DNA of 64,000 nt. It comes from Cycas panzhihuaensis (lineage: Eukaryota > Cycadophyta). Where the stretch lies: positions 214,403,741 to 214,467,740 of the forward strand of contig CM041465.1 of assembly GCA_023213395.1 (NCBI GenBank). The letters run 5' to 3'. Positions within the stretch are counted from its first letter, which is position 1. Each line of letters starts with the position of its first letter. Below the pieces are notes generated by a model that was not told where the DNA came from, did not search any database, and saw only the letters and a program-made list of their open reading frames with translations. Made by a program: the position numbers and the translations under genes. Shown here in pieces: positions 25,501 through 35,907 of the stretch.

Positions 25501-26604
25501 CTATAGATATAACTTATATATGGGATAGTTTTAACGCTTCCATCTCCAAACTAAAACTTCACCCTTACATAACCTAAAATTTTATATGGGTAATGGTCCT
25601 TAAGGAATACTTCACCTTCATTAATACTTTCATATTCATAAGGAGTAATATGAAGTGAGTCACTAGAGTCAACTAACTAAGACTCGACATTTGACATCTT
25701 ACCTTAGGTAGCTAAATAAACATCACCATTAACTTCATAAGAGACCTTTATTACCATGGAATAAGTAGCTTTAGATGACTTGCCCTTCTAAATCTTGGTT
25801 TTGCATTATCTCTTGATATGGCTAGCCTCCCTACATCTCTAATATACCATTGGGCCTTTGCCTAGAGATTTAAAATTTTTTCTAGATTTGATTATTTGTA
25901 CCTAATACTTTATTGGTCATGATCTAATGTGTAACCTCTCACTTTTAATACTTCTTTTGTATTATCTTCAAAAAAAAATTATCTTGTCTCCTCTAAAAAT
26001 AAAGTGACAACAACTTTGTCAAACTTTAGGGTGGTAGCAACTGCATAAATTATTACCATTATAAGGTTGTCTTAGGAATCATGAAGTGAATACAATGGGG
26101 TAAAACACTTATCTTCTTTATATATTATTAATCCAACTAAAATAAGTTGGCTTGCCACATTGCTAAATGTAATCAGATGATCTACAACCACATTTCCATC
26201 ACTCATCTCGAGTGAATATAACTTTTCTCAAAGAAATAATTTATTAACTAGGGGTTTTGTTTGATATAAAGAACCTAATTTGTTCTACAAATCTTTGACC
26301 ATAGACTTTGAGGAAACATTTAACAACACCATATCTTAAAGGCATGATCTTAGGGAAATAATTATCTTCATATCAAGCTTGTTCTAGTCTTCCTTAGTGA
26401 TAGTTGTAGGCTTTGTTCCTACTATAATAATCCTTGAATCTTTCTCAAAAAGGATATCTTATATCTTTAATTTCCATAGCCCAAAGTTTTATCCATTAAA
26501 GTTTTCAACCTCCATCCTTGTAGTACTTTCCATAGTCTTCATATACAAGTTCACCAAACAAAGCTTTCACTTAATAAATGGTTTCCTGTAGAACTAAAAG
26601 CCTA
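22526..26604 (-). pseudogene. Ty1/copia gag-pol remnant of element F
   Basis: The minus strand, read from 26600 downwards, gives a gag region with a degenerate zinc knuckle (about 25860-25795), an integrase region (about 25300-24300), RT and RNase H. The RT active-site region near 23590-23540 reads VGDHFIILDFYVNDILL, with N for the first active-site Asp. The RNase H motif CGGAINW can be read near 22990-22950. These match element H residue for residue in places. No frame stays open for more than about 70 codons, so nothing is functional. Confidence 0.8.
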
Positions 26605-26618
26605 GCTTTGATACTAAA

Positions 26619-26995
26619 TATAGAAAAATAGTTAAGAGGATCAATATAATAATATAACCTAAAATAATATAAAAAGTAAATAATTAAAAATCTAAACATA
26701 TTTATAAGGAATAACCAAAGATTTAGGTCTAAACATAGACTATTAATCTGAGCAAAAGCTAAATAATTATAAGAGAAACTCCAACTCTCTTCTTATCCCC
26801 TCATCTAATCCTTTTTATTCATGTCACTATAAGAGTATATATAGACATAATTTTATAAGATACTACCTCATGATTTTATAAATATAATGGGCATAAATCA
26901 TGGGCTATAAAAGAACCCTTATAAGACACACAAAGGGGCCTGAGTGTAATGTTTATATCCCTATAACACTTATAAAATGTTCAACATATCTAACA
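26619..26995 (-). repeat. 5' LTR of element F
   Basis: 377 bp. It starts TGTTAGATATGTTGAACATT on the minus strand at 26995 and adjoins the primer binding site at 26605-26616. Confidence 0.8.
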
Positions 26996-27985
26996 CAAAC
27001 AACATGGTATTCTTTTAGTGTTGTTGAATAAGTTAACTAAGTTAATAAATTTTATTCTAGTCTACTCTACCAAGATAACTTTATATATTGTTGCCATCTT
27101 TATGAAAGAAATAGTGAAGCTACACATTATGCCTAAGGTAATCATATCTAATTAAGATGATAAATTTACCTATAGGTTCTAGCAATTAATATTACAATAG
27201 TTAGGCATAAAGTTAAACTTTAGCACAACTTATCATCTAAAGTTAGATGGGTGAAAAAAGAGAGTAAACTATGTACTCAAAGATCTATTATGAATGTATA
27301 CCATGGAGTAGGCAACACATTAGGAAGAGTACCAACATTTAGTTAAATTTTCTTATAATAATACACTCCATTCTTCCTTAGGCATAAGCTCATTCAAGGC
27401 ACTATATAGCAGGACATGCAATATACTACTCAACTAGAATAATGTAGAGGATGGAGAAGTAGGCTACCAAAATTAACTAGTAGTTGAAAGTGGCATAGAA
27501 CAAATAGAAAATCTATGATGACTTAAAGAGAATAATTAACCAATTCAAAGTGGATCACTATGTATTCATGAGAATAAGGCCTAAACATAGTTTATTAACT
27601 TTGAGAACATATAAGAAATTAGAACGAAGGTATTTTGGCCCATTTAAAATCATTAAGAGGACTAAGAAGCTTGCATACAAGTTATATTTACCACCAAACT
27701 TATAGATACATAATGTATTCTATGTCTCATTATTGAAGAAGTATGTTCTAGATTTAAGATATATAAGTAAGTGGATTGGTATCATAACAAGTCCCAACAT
27801 AGATTTAAAGAAAGAACCCTTACGAATATTAACTTCAAGTGAAAAGATGTTGTAGAATAAGAGCATTAGACAAGTAAAAGTACAGTGAAAGAAATTGACC
27901 GTAGAGAAAGTAATATGGAAACTAAAGTGTGACATAAGGCAAAAATATCCTCAAATGTTTATAATAGATTGAATCAGCATCAAGG
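26996..27985 (+). pseudogene. Chromovirus integrase end and chromodomain-like tail (element D)
   Basis: Resumes the D integrase after F. Readable pieces: LVLLNKLTKLINFI (about 27020-27060), the GPF region YFGPFKIIKRTKKLAYKLYL (about 27630-27690), HNVFYVSLLKKYV (about 27712-27750) and a chromodomain-like end with VEKVIWKLKCDIRQKYPQMF (about 27904-27963). The latter matches the W-E-x-E-x-D-M...YPxLF end typical of chromovirus integrases, which targets insertion through chromatin binding. Many stops in the core. Confidence 0.8.
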
Positions 27986-28012
27986 GTGATGATTTTGTTA
28001 AGGGGAGGAGAA

Positions 28013-29041
28013 TATCAGAGCATAATGAAGTCCTAGTTATAGAACTAATCATGGACAAAAACTAAGGCATCAACTATGGGCAATTTAAGACATTAATTAA
28101 GGATAGACCAAGGCACTAATTGGGAGTAAAACTCAACTAGATATGTAAGGTATAATTTTATTTTCTATTTTGTTCATCCTATGTAAGGTGTATTCTTATG
28201 CAACAATAGGTGGAGGTATGCATCATTTAATTTCTTAGGATATTTTACTCATCTTATATAAGGTGTATACCATTTGTGTAATATGAGGTGTAAGGATACA
28301 CCATCCAATTTACTTAGCATAGTTGGTAGTACAGTTTTAGGATGCAATCCATATGAACTTAAAACTATACAATGTAAATATTATTCTTTTGATCATTTCT
28401 TCTATAATACAAAAGTAATGAGGTTACTTTGGATAAGAAACTTAGATTAGGAAGTATATGATATCAACAAAGGTGAAATAAATGGGAAAAATACAAATGT
28501 AAGGGTAGTTGATAAACTTAGAATTTTGAAGGATTTTCTCAGATATGAAATTCAATTAATCAACATGTGGAGTTTTCCAAGCAAATAACACTCTATAATT
28601 TTATAAATGGGTGAGTGAGTGTGGCTCTTACATTACCCAAGTCTAAATTTTTGAAATCACAGAAAGAATAGAGGATGCCTTGCAAATCCCTAAATAAATA
28701 TTTGAGAGCCAAAAGCAAAGAAATAACCTTCATATATTTGCAACTATATCGTAGAGCTTAAATACACATATAAAATGGTGTGAAAATATATGTATAAGGC
28801 ATTTAAAATTTAGATCTTTGAGCTTCCAAAGGAAAAAGATTATAACACACATTATAAAGAATGGATGTGAGTAACTTAACATATAAGAGAGAAAATGAAT
28901 AATCATGAATAAAAACCTCTATTACCTATGGGAAAGCATCAAGGATTATTGGTAAGATTTAAGAGGAAATGCAAAGGGGTATTAATTAGAGTATAGTCAT
29001 GATCTTAAGGGGATCTATAACCAAGCAAAGTATGAAAATGA
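28013..29041 (+). repeat. 3' LTR start of element D, then unassigned DNA
   Basis: The LTR begins TATCAGAGCATAATG after the polypurine tract AAGGGGAGGAG. A diverged tandem duplication of about 75 bp (28167-28241 and 28242-28320; shared core TCATC..ATGTAAGGTGTA) lies inside. The LTR end is not identified. Beyond about 28450 I see no gene or known repeat up to the TRIM. Confidence 0.5.
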
Positions 29042-29122
29042 TGTTGGACTATGGCTAGTTCACTTGCCAAGGAGTCCTCTTCCCAAATCACCCACAGACT
29101 TTTGGTGTAATGGTAAGTCACA
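29042..29122 (+). repeat. 5' terminal repeat of the TRIM
   Basis: 81 bp, TGTTGGACTATGG to GTCACA. It is followed two bases later by the primer binding site. Confidence 0.85.
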
Positions 29123-29273
29123 AGTGGTATCAAAGCAACCAGGGTTCAAAACCAGTCCTATGTACCATGGTAGTGCACCCGAAGATACATGAAGGTGTTG
29201 GAGGTTATGTCAAGGAACACCATGGTGGACATGCATGCTATATAGATACAACTGACTCCTCATGACAAGGGAG

Positions 29274-29359
29274 TGTTGGAGCGCGTAATGCTAACTATCA
29301 CAAGAAAGTCCTCTTCCCAAATCACCCTGGGGCTTTTGGTGTAATGGCAGTGTATGACA
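29274..29359 (+). repeat. 3' terminal repeat of the TRIM
   Basis: 86 bp, TGTTGGAGCGCG to TATGACA. Diverged from the 5' repeat at its start but nearly identical over the middle 40 bp. Confidence 0.85.
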
Positions 29360-29364
29360 AATGA

Positions 29365-29858
29365 TCAAGAGAGAAGTGTTAAATAAAGGATAAACTTGAT
29401 CTTACATAAAGCAACCTTAAGTTGAACATATTCTAGAACTTCAACAAAGTAGTATGATGGATTTTGGATGTTAGATAGAGAAGAAACAATGTTGAGCTAA
29501 GCATAGAAGGGATATGTATTATGCAAAAAATATTTCTTATATAAATGCATTCGTTGGGTTAGTTTCTTAAATAGATAAATTATATGGCTGCAATCCTAGA
29601 CACAAACTTATAAGGGAGGCATATACCAAATGTTTGATAAACCATCTAAATGAATATGACTAGTAAATAGAGAAAGATAATAGGCAATTGCACACCAATA
29701 TTTAATAAAATACCTAAGTAAGTATAGATTGGAATAATAATAAAGCTGTTCATTGTAAGGACTCCTCATGACTTATCTTGATACCATACCAAGGGTAAAT
29801 TTAGTAAGAGGTATGAATAATTATATTTATTACGATTTTATTCTCTCTAGATTATTTT
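29365..29858. other. Unassigned AT-rich DNA, left flank of element A
   Basis: No gene or repeat recognised. It ends at the target duplication CAAGG (29859-29863). Together with 60619 onwards it is the pre-insertion site of element A. Confidence 0.6.
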
Positions 29859-29863
29859 CAAGG

Positions 29864-32563
29864 TGTTTCCCGGCTTCTGGGAATGGATATGGAATCACTG
29901 ACTCAGGTAAGTACAGGTATATTTCTCACCTTATCATCGCTTTCATTTGATGAGTGTTTGCTTGCATGTCTACATGTGTGTGGCTTTGTAGGTGACCTTT
30001 GTCTTCGCCTACACTTATTCTAGCCTATGACGACTACAGCAGGGGCACACTCCCAGTGAGTGTGGCACCCTGGTGGCCAATCCACTTCCCGCATTCTGCC
30101 CTCCTCGCTCCAAGATCCACTCGGTTTGTGCCACCTCCGCCTGTGTGATGACCTGTCATCGTTTGGTTGACTTGCCACACCTGTTTCGAGCCCTGTTTTT
30201 GCTCTTTTGGACCCGTTTGTTGGCTTGTTTACCCCTGGGTAGGTGTCTCAGCCCCCTATTGGCTCTATTTGTCATCCCTCACCAGGCTAGTTGGTCGGCC
30301 TGTTTTGCCTCCTGGCTAATCAAGATAATTTCATGATCACGGAATATTCAGCATCAGTGGATTTTGTGGTGGTACGACTGTTCTAATTTATTTTTTAAAA
30401 TCCACTGTGGCAATTTTGCATTTATTACGAAACTGTCACATGGCTTGCGACTTAACTCTCTCCCAGTCGCGCCCTAATCGCTCACTTTAGGGTTTGGGTT
30501 GGGTACTTAAGTCACTTTTGACTCATTTTTTAGGACTTTTGGCTCACTTTTTGGATTGCTCCTCAAGGAAACAAAGCTGTGCTCTGCTCTTCTCTTTGCC
30601 ATCTTTGCTACCACAGACTGCGTCTCTCCTCCGGCTGACTCTCCTTCGGTGTGGCTAGGACATCTTCCCAGCCCCTCACACACCTTGGAGAGGGCCCCTT
30701 GGAGAGATTTCGGTAGATTCTTACCCTGGGCAGTCTTCAAGTGTTCCAAGTGCAGGTGTTCTCCTTCCAACTTCCTTAGCAGGGCCCCAAACCTGCTACA
30801 CCACAGTTATGGGCTGATTTCTCAGCCTCTCCTTGCTAGCTCTTGGCTGAGGCAAGCCCCTTGCCTCTCCCACTTAGGTATTTCTTGATTTGAATCGTTT
30901 CTCTTGTGGTATTGATGCTCCATCTTGCTTGTTTCTTGCTTGTCTTTGTGAGGGTTGTTTTCTTCTTTTCAGTGGGTTGTTCTACCTCTATCATAGTGCC
31001 TCTTACCTGCGTTTGTTGCTCAAGGCAGCGGTGTTGAGGGTTGGCATAGGCTTTGGGAAGGAGCTGGGTGGATTCTGTACCACCTTCCACGCTCCTCAAG
31101 TGGCTTTAGGCCCCCCAAATCCTCCCTCTTGCCTCGTGTTGTCCTTGGCACTCAAACAAGGGTTTGTTGGCCCTCCCTTAGCCGCTGAAATCAGCGCTGT
31201 CACACATTGCAGCACTGGTTTGAGGGCTTAAGCTTAGGTCTGGGCAACTTACGTAAGTCCCAACCACTGGTCCTTGTCCAACTCTCTTCCCGACAGCCTG
31301 GCTTGCTCTCCATAGCATCCCGGTTCACCGTAGGTCTTCTTTGGCTCCTTTTCACCCCCTTGCTACCGTTTCCATCCATCTCTCTTGGCCTTGCCCTTGC
31401 TGCCTTATGGCTTTTGGGGGGAGGTTAGGGTGTTCTTTATGGGAGGTGGGCCACTCCGAGGCTTACCGGCTACTTTCCTGTGCTTTGGTTGCCCTCTTTT
31501 ACATACTATCATCGTTGTGTTGATGCTAACATATATGTGTTTAGATTCATATTTGTATTATATAGACATGTGTTGTTAGAATCTCGTCATTGCATGTTAG
31601 TACCCTTTCTCTAGAAAGGGGGAGGTTGTCGTTGCTTACAAGTGCTTGGAGAGAGCAAAAGGTATTTTCTGCTCGTTCCGTTGCCGATAAGTGCTCTTAC
31701 ACATGTTGTGCTTTCATACTGCTTTAGTCACTAGTATTTAGTTCCTTTCTTTCCTTGGCATTGTATTTAGTATTTTTCCCGGGGAAGGTAAGAGAGCCCC
31801 TTATCCTAAATCCGCCATGACGCCTCACATCCGATGCACCTTGTGGAGTAGTTTGGTGCCCCTCGAGAAGGCCCTCATCACGTACGCCCTCGGTCCAGGT
31901 GCACGCCTTACTCCACCCTACTACTCTTTCCTTTTAAATTCCTTCTTAGTAATTAACACATTGGAAAACAAAAGGGAAACTTGACTTTGTTTTTTTGGTT
32001 ATGCTTTATTTGTTTTGTTACATGCATCTTTGCTACCCATAGGAAAGGCTATATGAACCGCCCTTTTCACCTTTCCTCCTTTCTTTAGCCGTGCAAGCTT
32101 CTTGCCCTCCGTGTTACTCGCATTGCCTAGTTAGCTTGCTTAGGCATACCCTTGATCTATTTTCTTGGATCTTCTCCTTTGCTTTCATTTGGTTCCCCGC
32201 TTCGCCGGATAACCAAAGTGACCCCACCTACAGGGCCGCCGCTTGCCTATCCTCCTTCGTTTCCTGTCACTCTAGGGAAACTCTTGAGGGTTCCTCTTCT
32301 TCCCCTTCCGGCCATCCAAGGGTGGGAGGATCCTGTCCTTAGGTCAACCCAAGCTAACCCTACGCCTCTCCACCCTTTGTTTGAAGTGGTGGAGGATCAC
32401 TCTTTAGTAGCCATATTCCATTGCAGGTCCCAAACTCGTGCTCCAGCGTACGGGGCGCCCTGCGTGGTAATTACTTTACTTATAGGACTCTTCCTCGATC
32501 ATATCATCACCCACTCTCACCACACCTATTTAGTTAGGTAGCTATCCCGTAGATGCGCGTCCA
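29864..32563 (+). repeat. 5' LTR of element A (2,700 bp)
   Basis: Pairs with 57914-60613; hand-compared stretches differ at a few percent, mostly transitions. It carries a segment of about 120 bp (about 32180-32301) that is absent from both LTRs of B, so it marks a separate subfamily. A TATA-like TATATAG at 31559-31565 is a possible promoter element, but with little support. Open frames inside the LTR (for example 32152-32541) are incidental, as they recur in all LTR copies without known domains. Confidence 0.92.
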
Positions 32564-32564
32564 C

Positions 32565-32581
32565 TGGCGACCATACTGGGG
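32565..32581 (+). promoter_or_regulatory. Primer binding site of element A
   Basis: TGGCGACCATACTGGGG, one base after the LTR end. It resembles the TGGCGACTC..CTGGGG type used by Tat/Ogre elements (reported as tRNA-Arg), with changes in the middle. The tRNA identity is from family knowledge and was not checked. Confidence 0.65.
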
Positions 32582-32736
32582 AATGCCAGTATGGGAGCTA
32601 GTTTCCGCTCTCTTCCGTTGGTTTCACTACTTTTCTGTGATCCTTTTATACCTATTTCGATATCTACGTTGGCCAGCCCCCAACGCGTGTGCCTTACCGC
32701 CATCTCTCTTTCCCTGATATTGTTGGTTGATCTTGC

Positions 32737-34860
32737 ATGTGATGTTTTTTTCGTCGCCTGCGCGGTCTACCTCCATTGTTAGAAGACCCTGAGTATCGCC
32801 CTCTTCCTTTGTCAGATTCTGATCTGACTATGGAGGGATACTCTTCTGATTGGGCCTACCACACTTCAACCTTAGAAACCCATGCTTTTCCTTCTTCTAT
32901 TCCCGGGTCCACCCAAGAAGGTGATGAACCCCTTTATTACCCAAGTGACCAATATCTCTCACTCGATGTCCATCCCTCTACCCATGTCGTGGAAGGATCC
33001 GCTCGTCTTGAGATTTGCCACGTAGTCGGTGACTCTTATGAGGAGCATCTCGAGGAACCTACTTTGTTCAAGGTCCCAATTACCTCTTACGAGTATGTAG
33101 GAACCCCTCCCATCAACGTAGTTGAAGCTCTCAATGAGTGTTGCCGCGCAACATGCTTGCAACCGCGTCTTGGATGGCTTGAGGGTGCCCTCTGTGGAGG
33201 AGCCTCTTCTTCTTCTGCTCCTCCCCTGCATGCCTCATCCTCATCTACTCTCCCTTTGACAACAAATCCCTTTGTGCCTACGCATGTGTCCCGCTCCTTT
33301 CCTATTCCCGCAGTGGGGGCACGTGTTGCGCCTTCTATTTCTCATCGAGGTCCTAGTGTTTCAGGATCCCCCCGCGGTGTGTCTTTCCCTCAATTGAAGG
33401 TTAGCATACCCGTCCCTAACCAAACCAATGTGCCATCCCATAATGTGGCACATGCCGTTCCTAGTAGGCCTGTCGATCCTACTAGCCTTTCAACTACTAG
33501 TCATATGGGACCCGCTCCCACGCATCCTCCAAACTAACACATTGGTGCTTCCTTCTACATTCCCCTAGGGTATACTTCTCAACCTCGGGGGCAGGGTAGA
33601 GGAAGCCATCTCCCGGTTTATGGGGTGGATCCACTACACCCATATGGGGTCGCCCCACCTATGGGTGGCCCATATGGGTAAAACTCAGTTCCACATCTGT
33701 CTTGCCCATCGTCCAATGCAATCCCATTTGTTGTGCCTTCGCAAGGGAACCCGACTCCCTTCCAAGGAACCTACTCCTATGCCTCTTCTCAGCAGGGGGC
33801 GTTTCCTCAAGGAGGGATGGGTGTTCCACCCCCATCCACTCCTTGTGCTTTACCTACTATGACATTCGTTGACCCTACGGTCCACGTAAGGGCACGCCCC
33901 TTCATGGATTTTAGGTCAACACCTCTATCCATCGAGGCGTTAAGAACCAATCTGCTGCCTCATCCCGCTGAAGTTCCCAGATTCGACGGAACTTCGTCGC
34001 AAGACTCGGCGGAGTATGTGCGTAGTTTTTCTATGGCATGCATCGATTACTAGGCTTACGACCACATTTTAATGAAATTATTCCCGCGATCCTTGCAGGG
34101 CGACGCCCTCAAGTGGTTCTACCGTCTCCCTGCCCATTCTATCCATTTATTCCAGCAATTGGTGGACGAGCTCATCAATTATTTTGATGTGGCCCGTCCA
34201 TTCGAGAGTGGAATGAAGTCGCTTCTTTCGCTCAAACAAGGTCATGATGAGATGAATCGTGACTTTGTTCAGCGATTTCACGACTTGCTTCACTCCACTA
34301 AGGCAACATTACCCGAGGAGCTGAAGCGAGACCTTTTCGTCAACGCACTTCGTCCTGAAGTTCATGTGGAAGTCCTCAAGATGGGGGCGACCACATGTGA
34401 CTCCGCGATCGCCAAGTGTTTGGCATTGGAGGCTATTGAGATCCAAGCTGGTCTTAAGAAACCTCTTAAGCCCTCACAGCGCCGTGAGGCACCACCCCCA
34501 ACCAAGGATACCAAACCTTCACAACCTACCCAGTCTTCCTCTCATCCGACTGAGAGGACTTTAGACCCTCTCACATCAGCCATACGCTCGTTCGAGCGCA
34601 CGATGAAGGAACTCAAGCTTCAAGCTCCTTCATCCCCTACATCCAATAAACAAGTCCAACAAACAACCCAAGCTCCTCTCCCGGGAATGGAACGCCGGTC
34701 CTCTCAAACGAGAAGGTCAGACCCTCCGCTTGAGAAGAAGTGGTGCTCTATTCATGGGGAGTGCTTCCACGATGATTCGCATTATAGGGCCCAGCATCCT
34801 AAGGATGCCCCTCGATGCGACTCTTCCCCCAAGCGGGCCTCAAGGCCTAATTTGGACTAA
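32737..34860 (+). pseudogene. gag part of element A gag-pol frame
   Basis: The frame starts at ATG 32737; the next codon is TGA, where B has CGA. The N-terminal part (to about 33900) is low-complexity and Ser/Pro-rich. The capsid domain (Retrotrans_gag type) covers about 33940-34430, with FPRSLQGDALKWFYRL (about 34081), PFESGMKSLLSLKQG and RDFVQRFHDLLH. A Cys-His motif WCSIHGECFHDDSHYR (about 34741) is a degenerate zinc knuckle. In-frame stops at 32740, 33535, 33679, 34051 and 34858 are each explained by one C-to-T or G-to-A change, with B keeping the sense codon. Otherwise the frame is continuous into protease. Gag would package element RNA. Confidence 0.88.
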
Positions 34861-35900
34861 CTAGTTCACAAGGATCCGTTCCCGAAACATGGGGAACGTG
34901 ATCACAACACCCAAACCAAGAGCACCTAAAATTGAGGAAGATCGCCTGATCCCCGTCCTTCCTGCGATAAAGGGAAGGGTGCCCGGAACTCGTCTTCTTC
35001 CTCTCGTTCTCCTAGCCATCGCACCCCATCACCTTCGCAACCCCGGAACAAGGGGAAGAAGGTGATCCAGTTGCTTGAAGCAACTCCTACTTATGCCCTT
35101 ACGCGATCTTAAGCCGCTAAGGAAGCAAAGAGAGCTTCTTGTTCTTCCGCTCCTTCCGACCCTATTCCAGAGAACCTTCCTCTGGAAATACCTTTCTTTC
35201 CCAAGGCTATTCCTGTACGCCAAGGTCATTATGATTTCCGAAGGGCACTTACCCAACCTACTGCGAAGGGTAAGCCCTTCTCCATCGTGGACGAGCTTCA
35301 TACTGTCACCGCAGGGATGTCCTTGATGGACGTTTTGAGGAGTTGTCCTGAGCAGCAGGCCCTCCTCCTAGAAGCTTTAGGATCGAGTGATGCGCCTGTC
35401 CACGCTTAGGGTGTCACCCAAGGTTGTGGACCCGTTATCTCATTTGATCCTAAGGATCTTCCTCCCGCCGGTGAAAGGGAACGTCAGTGGAACTTCCCAT
35501 TCACTATCACTATCCATACACCCGATTGTACCCTTTGAAGGACTGTTGTCGACAACGATTCTTCTGTCAATGCCATGCCCTTGCGTGTCATGCAAGAGCT
35601 TGGTATCTCCGCCTTGGAACCTGTTCCCTTGCGATGCCAAGGTTATGACGGTAGCAAGAAGACCCCTTTGGGATCTGTCGTGATTCTGCTTACCCTTGAG
35701 GGCAAGACCGTTCTTGCCGACGTTGTAGTCCTCGACGTTGACGTGGATTATAACCTCCTTTTAGGTCTTCCATGGCTCGACCATATGGGAGCCATGTGCT
35801 CGACTCTTTGGGGACAACTTAAATTCATCCATGACAGATGGATGAGAGTGATTCCTCGCGAATGCCCATTTACCAAACAAACTCATTCTACCAGTTCGGC
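34861..35900 (+). pseudogene. Linker and aspartic protease of element A
   Basis: Same frame as gag. After a Ser/Arg-rich linker (34980-35060), a conserved pre-protease motif DVLRSCPEQQALLLEALG lies at about 35329. The protease follows with VDNDSSVNAMP at 35548; the active-site triad D-x-G reads D-N-D in A but D-N-G in B, so A has lost the glycine. Further on are VDVDYNLLLGLPWL (about 35737) and a typical LKFIHD segment. It would cleave the Gag-Pol polyprotein. Stops at 34927, 34933, 35110, 35407 and 35536 interrupt it. Confidence 0.82.
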
Positions 35901-35907
35901 AAAACCA

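Larger units (their letters stand above)
22145..26995 (-). mobile_element. Element F: full-structure but decayed Ty1/copia element, 4,851 bp
   Basis: LTRs at 22145-22525 and 26619-26995. On the minus strand, the primer binding site (TAGTATCAAAGC, 26616-26605; initiator tRNA-Met type) lies just inside the 5' LTR. The purine-rich AACAAGTAAGAGAT (22539-22526) lies just inside the 3' LTR. Flanks CATAC (22140-22144) and CAAAC (26996-27000) fit a 5-bp target duplication with one change. It splits the integrase of chromovirus D. Same family as element H. Confidence 0.85.
17030..28012 (+). mobile_element. Element D: decayed chromovirus (Ty3/gypsy) internal region, split by elements E and F
   Basis: Three collinear pol pieces can be joined across two insertions: protease end, RT and RNase H (17030-18683), integrase zinc finger and start of core (21677-22144), and integrase end plus chromodomain-like tail (26996-27985). 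A polypurine tract AAGGGGAGGAG at 28000-28010 leads into an LTR at about 28013. The order PR-RT-RH-INT-chromodomain is that of plant chromoviruses. Gag and the 5' LTR were not found; element G abuts the 5' edge. Confidence 0.8.
29042..29359 (+). mobile_element. TRIM: 318-bp terminal-repeat retrotransposon in miniature
   Basis: Terminal direct repeats at 29042-29122 (81 bp) and 29274-29359 (86 bp) both start TGTTGGA and end in CA. They share GTCCTCTTCCCAAATCACCC and CTTTTGGTGTAATGG. A primer binding site TGGTATCAAAGC (29125-29136; initiator tRNA-Met type) follows the first repeat, and a purine-rich AAGGGAG (29267-29273) precedes the second. A perfect 5-bp target duplication AATGA flanks it (29037-29041, 29360-29364). 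There is no coding capacity, so it must have moved with another element's enzymes. Confidence 0.9.

Noticed and set aside
29101-29160. Second tRNA-derived SINE (TGGTGTAATGGTAAG and GGGTTCAAAACC)
   Set aside because: Terminal direct repeats, primer site and 5-bp target duplication show a TRIM; the B-box-like string lies just beyond the primer binding site.
32152-32541. 129-codon open frame in the LTR (also at 60202-60591)
   Set aside because: Lies wholly inside LTR sequence, has no recognised domain, and the corresponding LTRs of B lack much of it.
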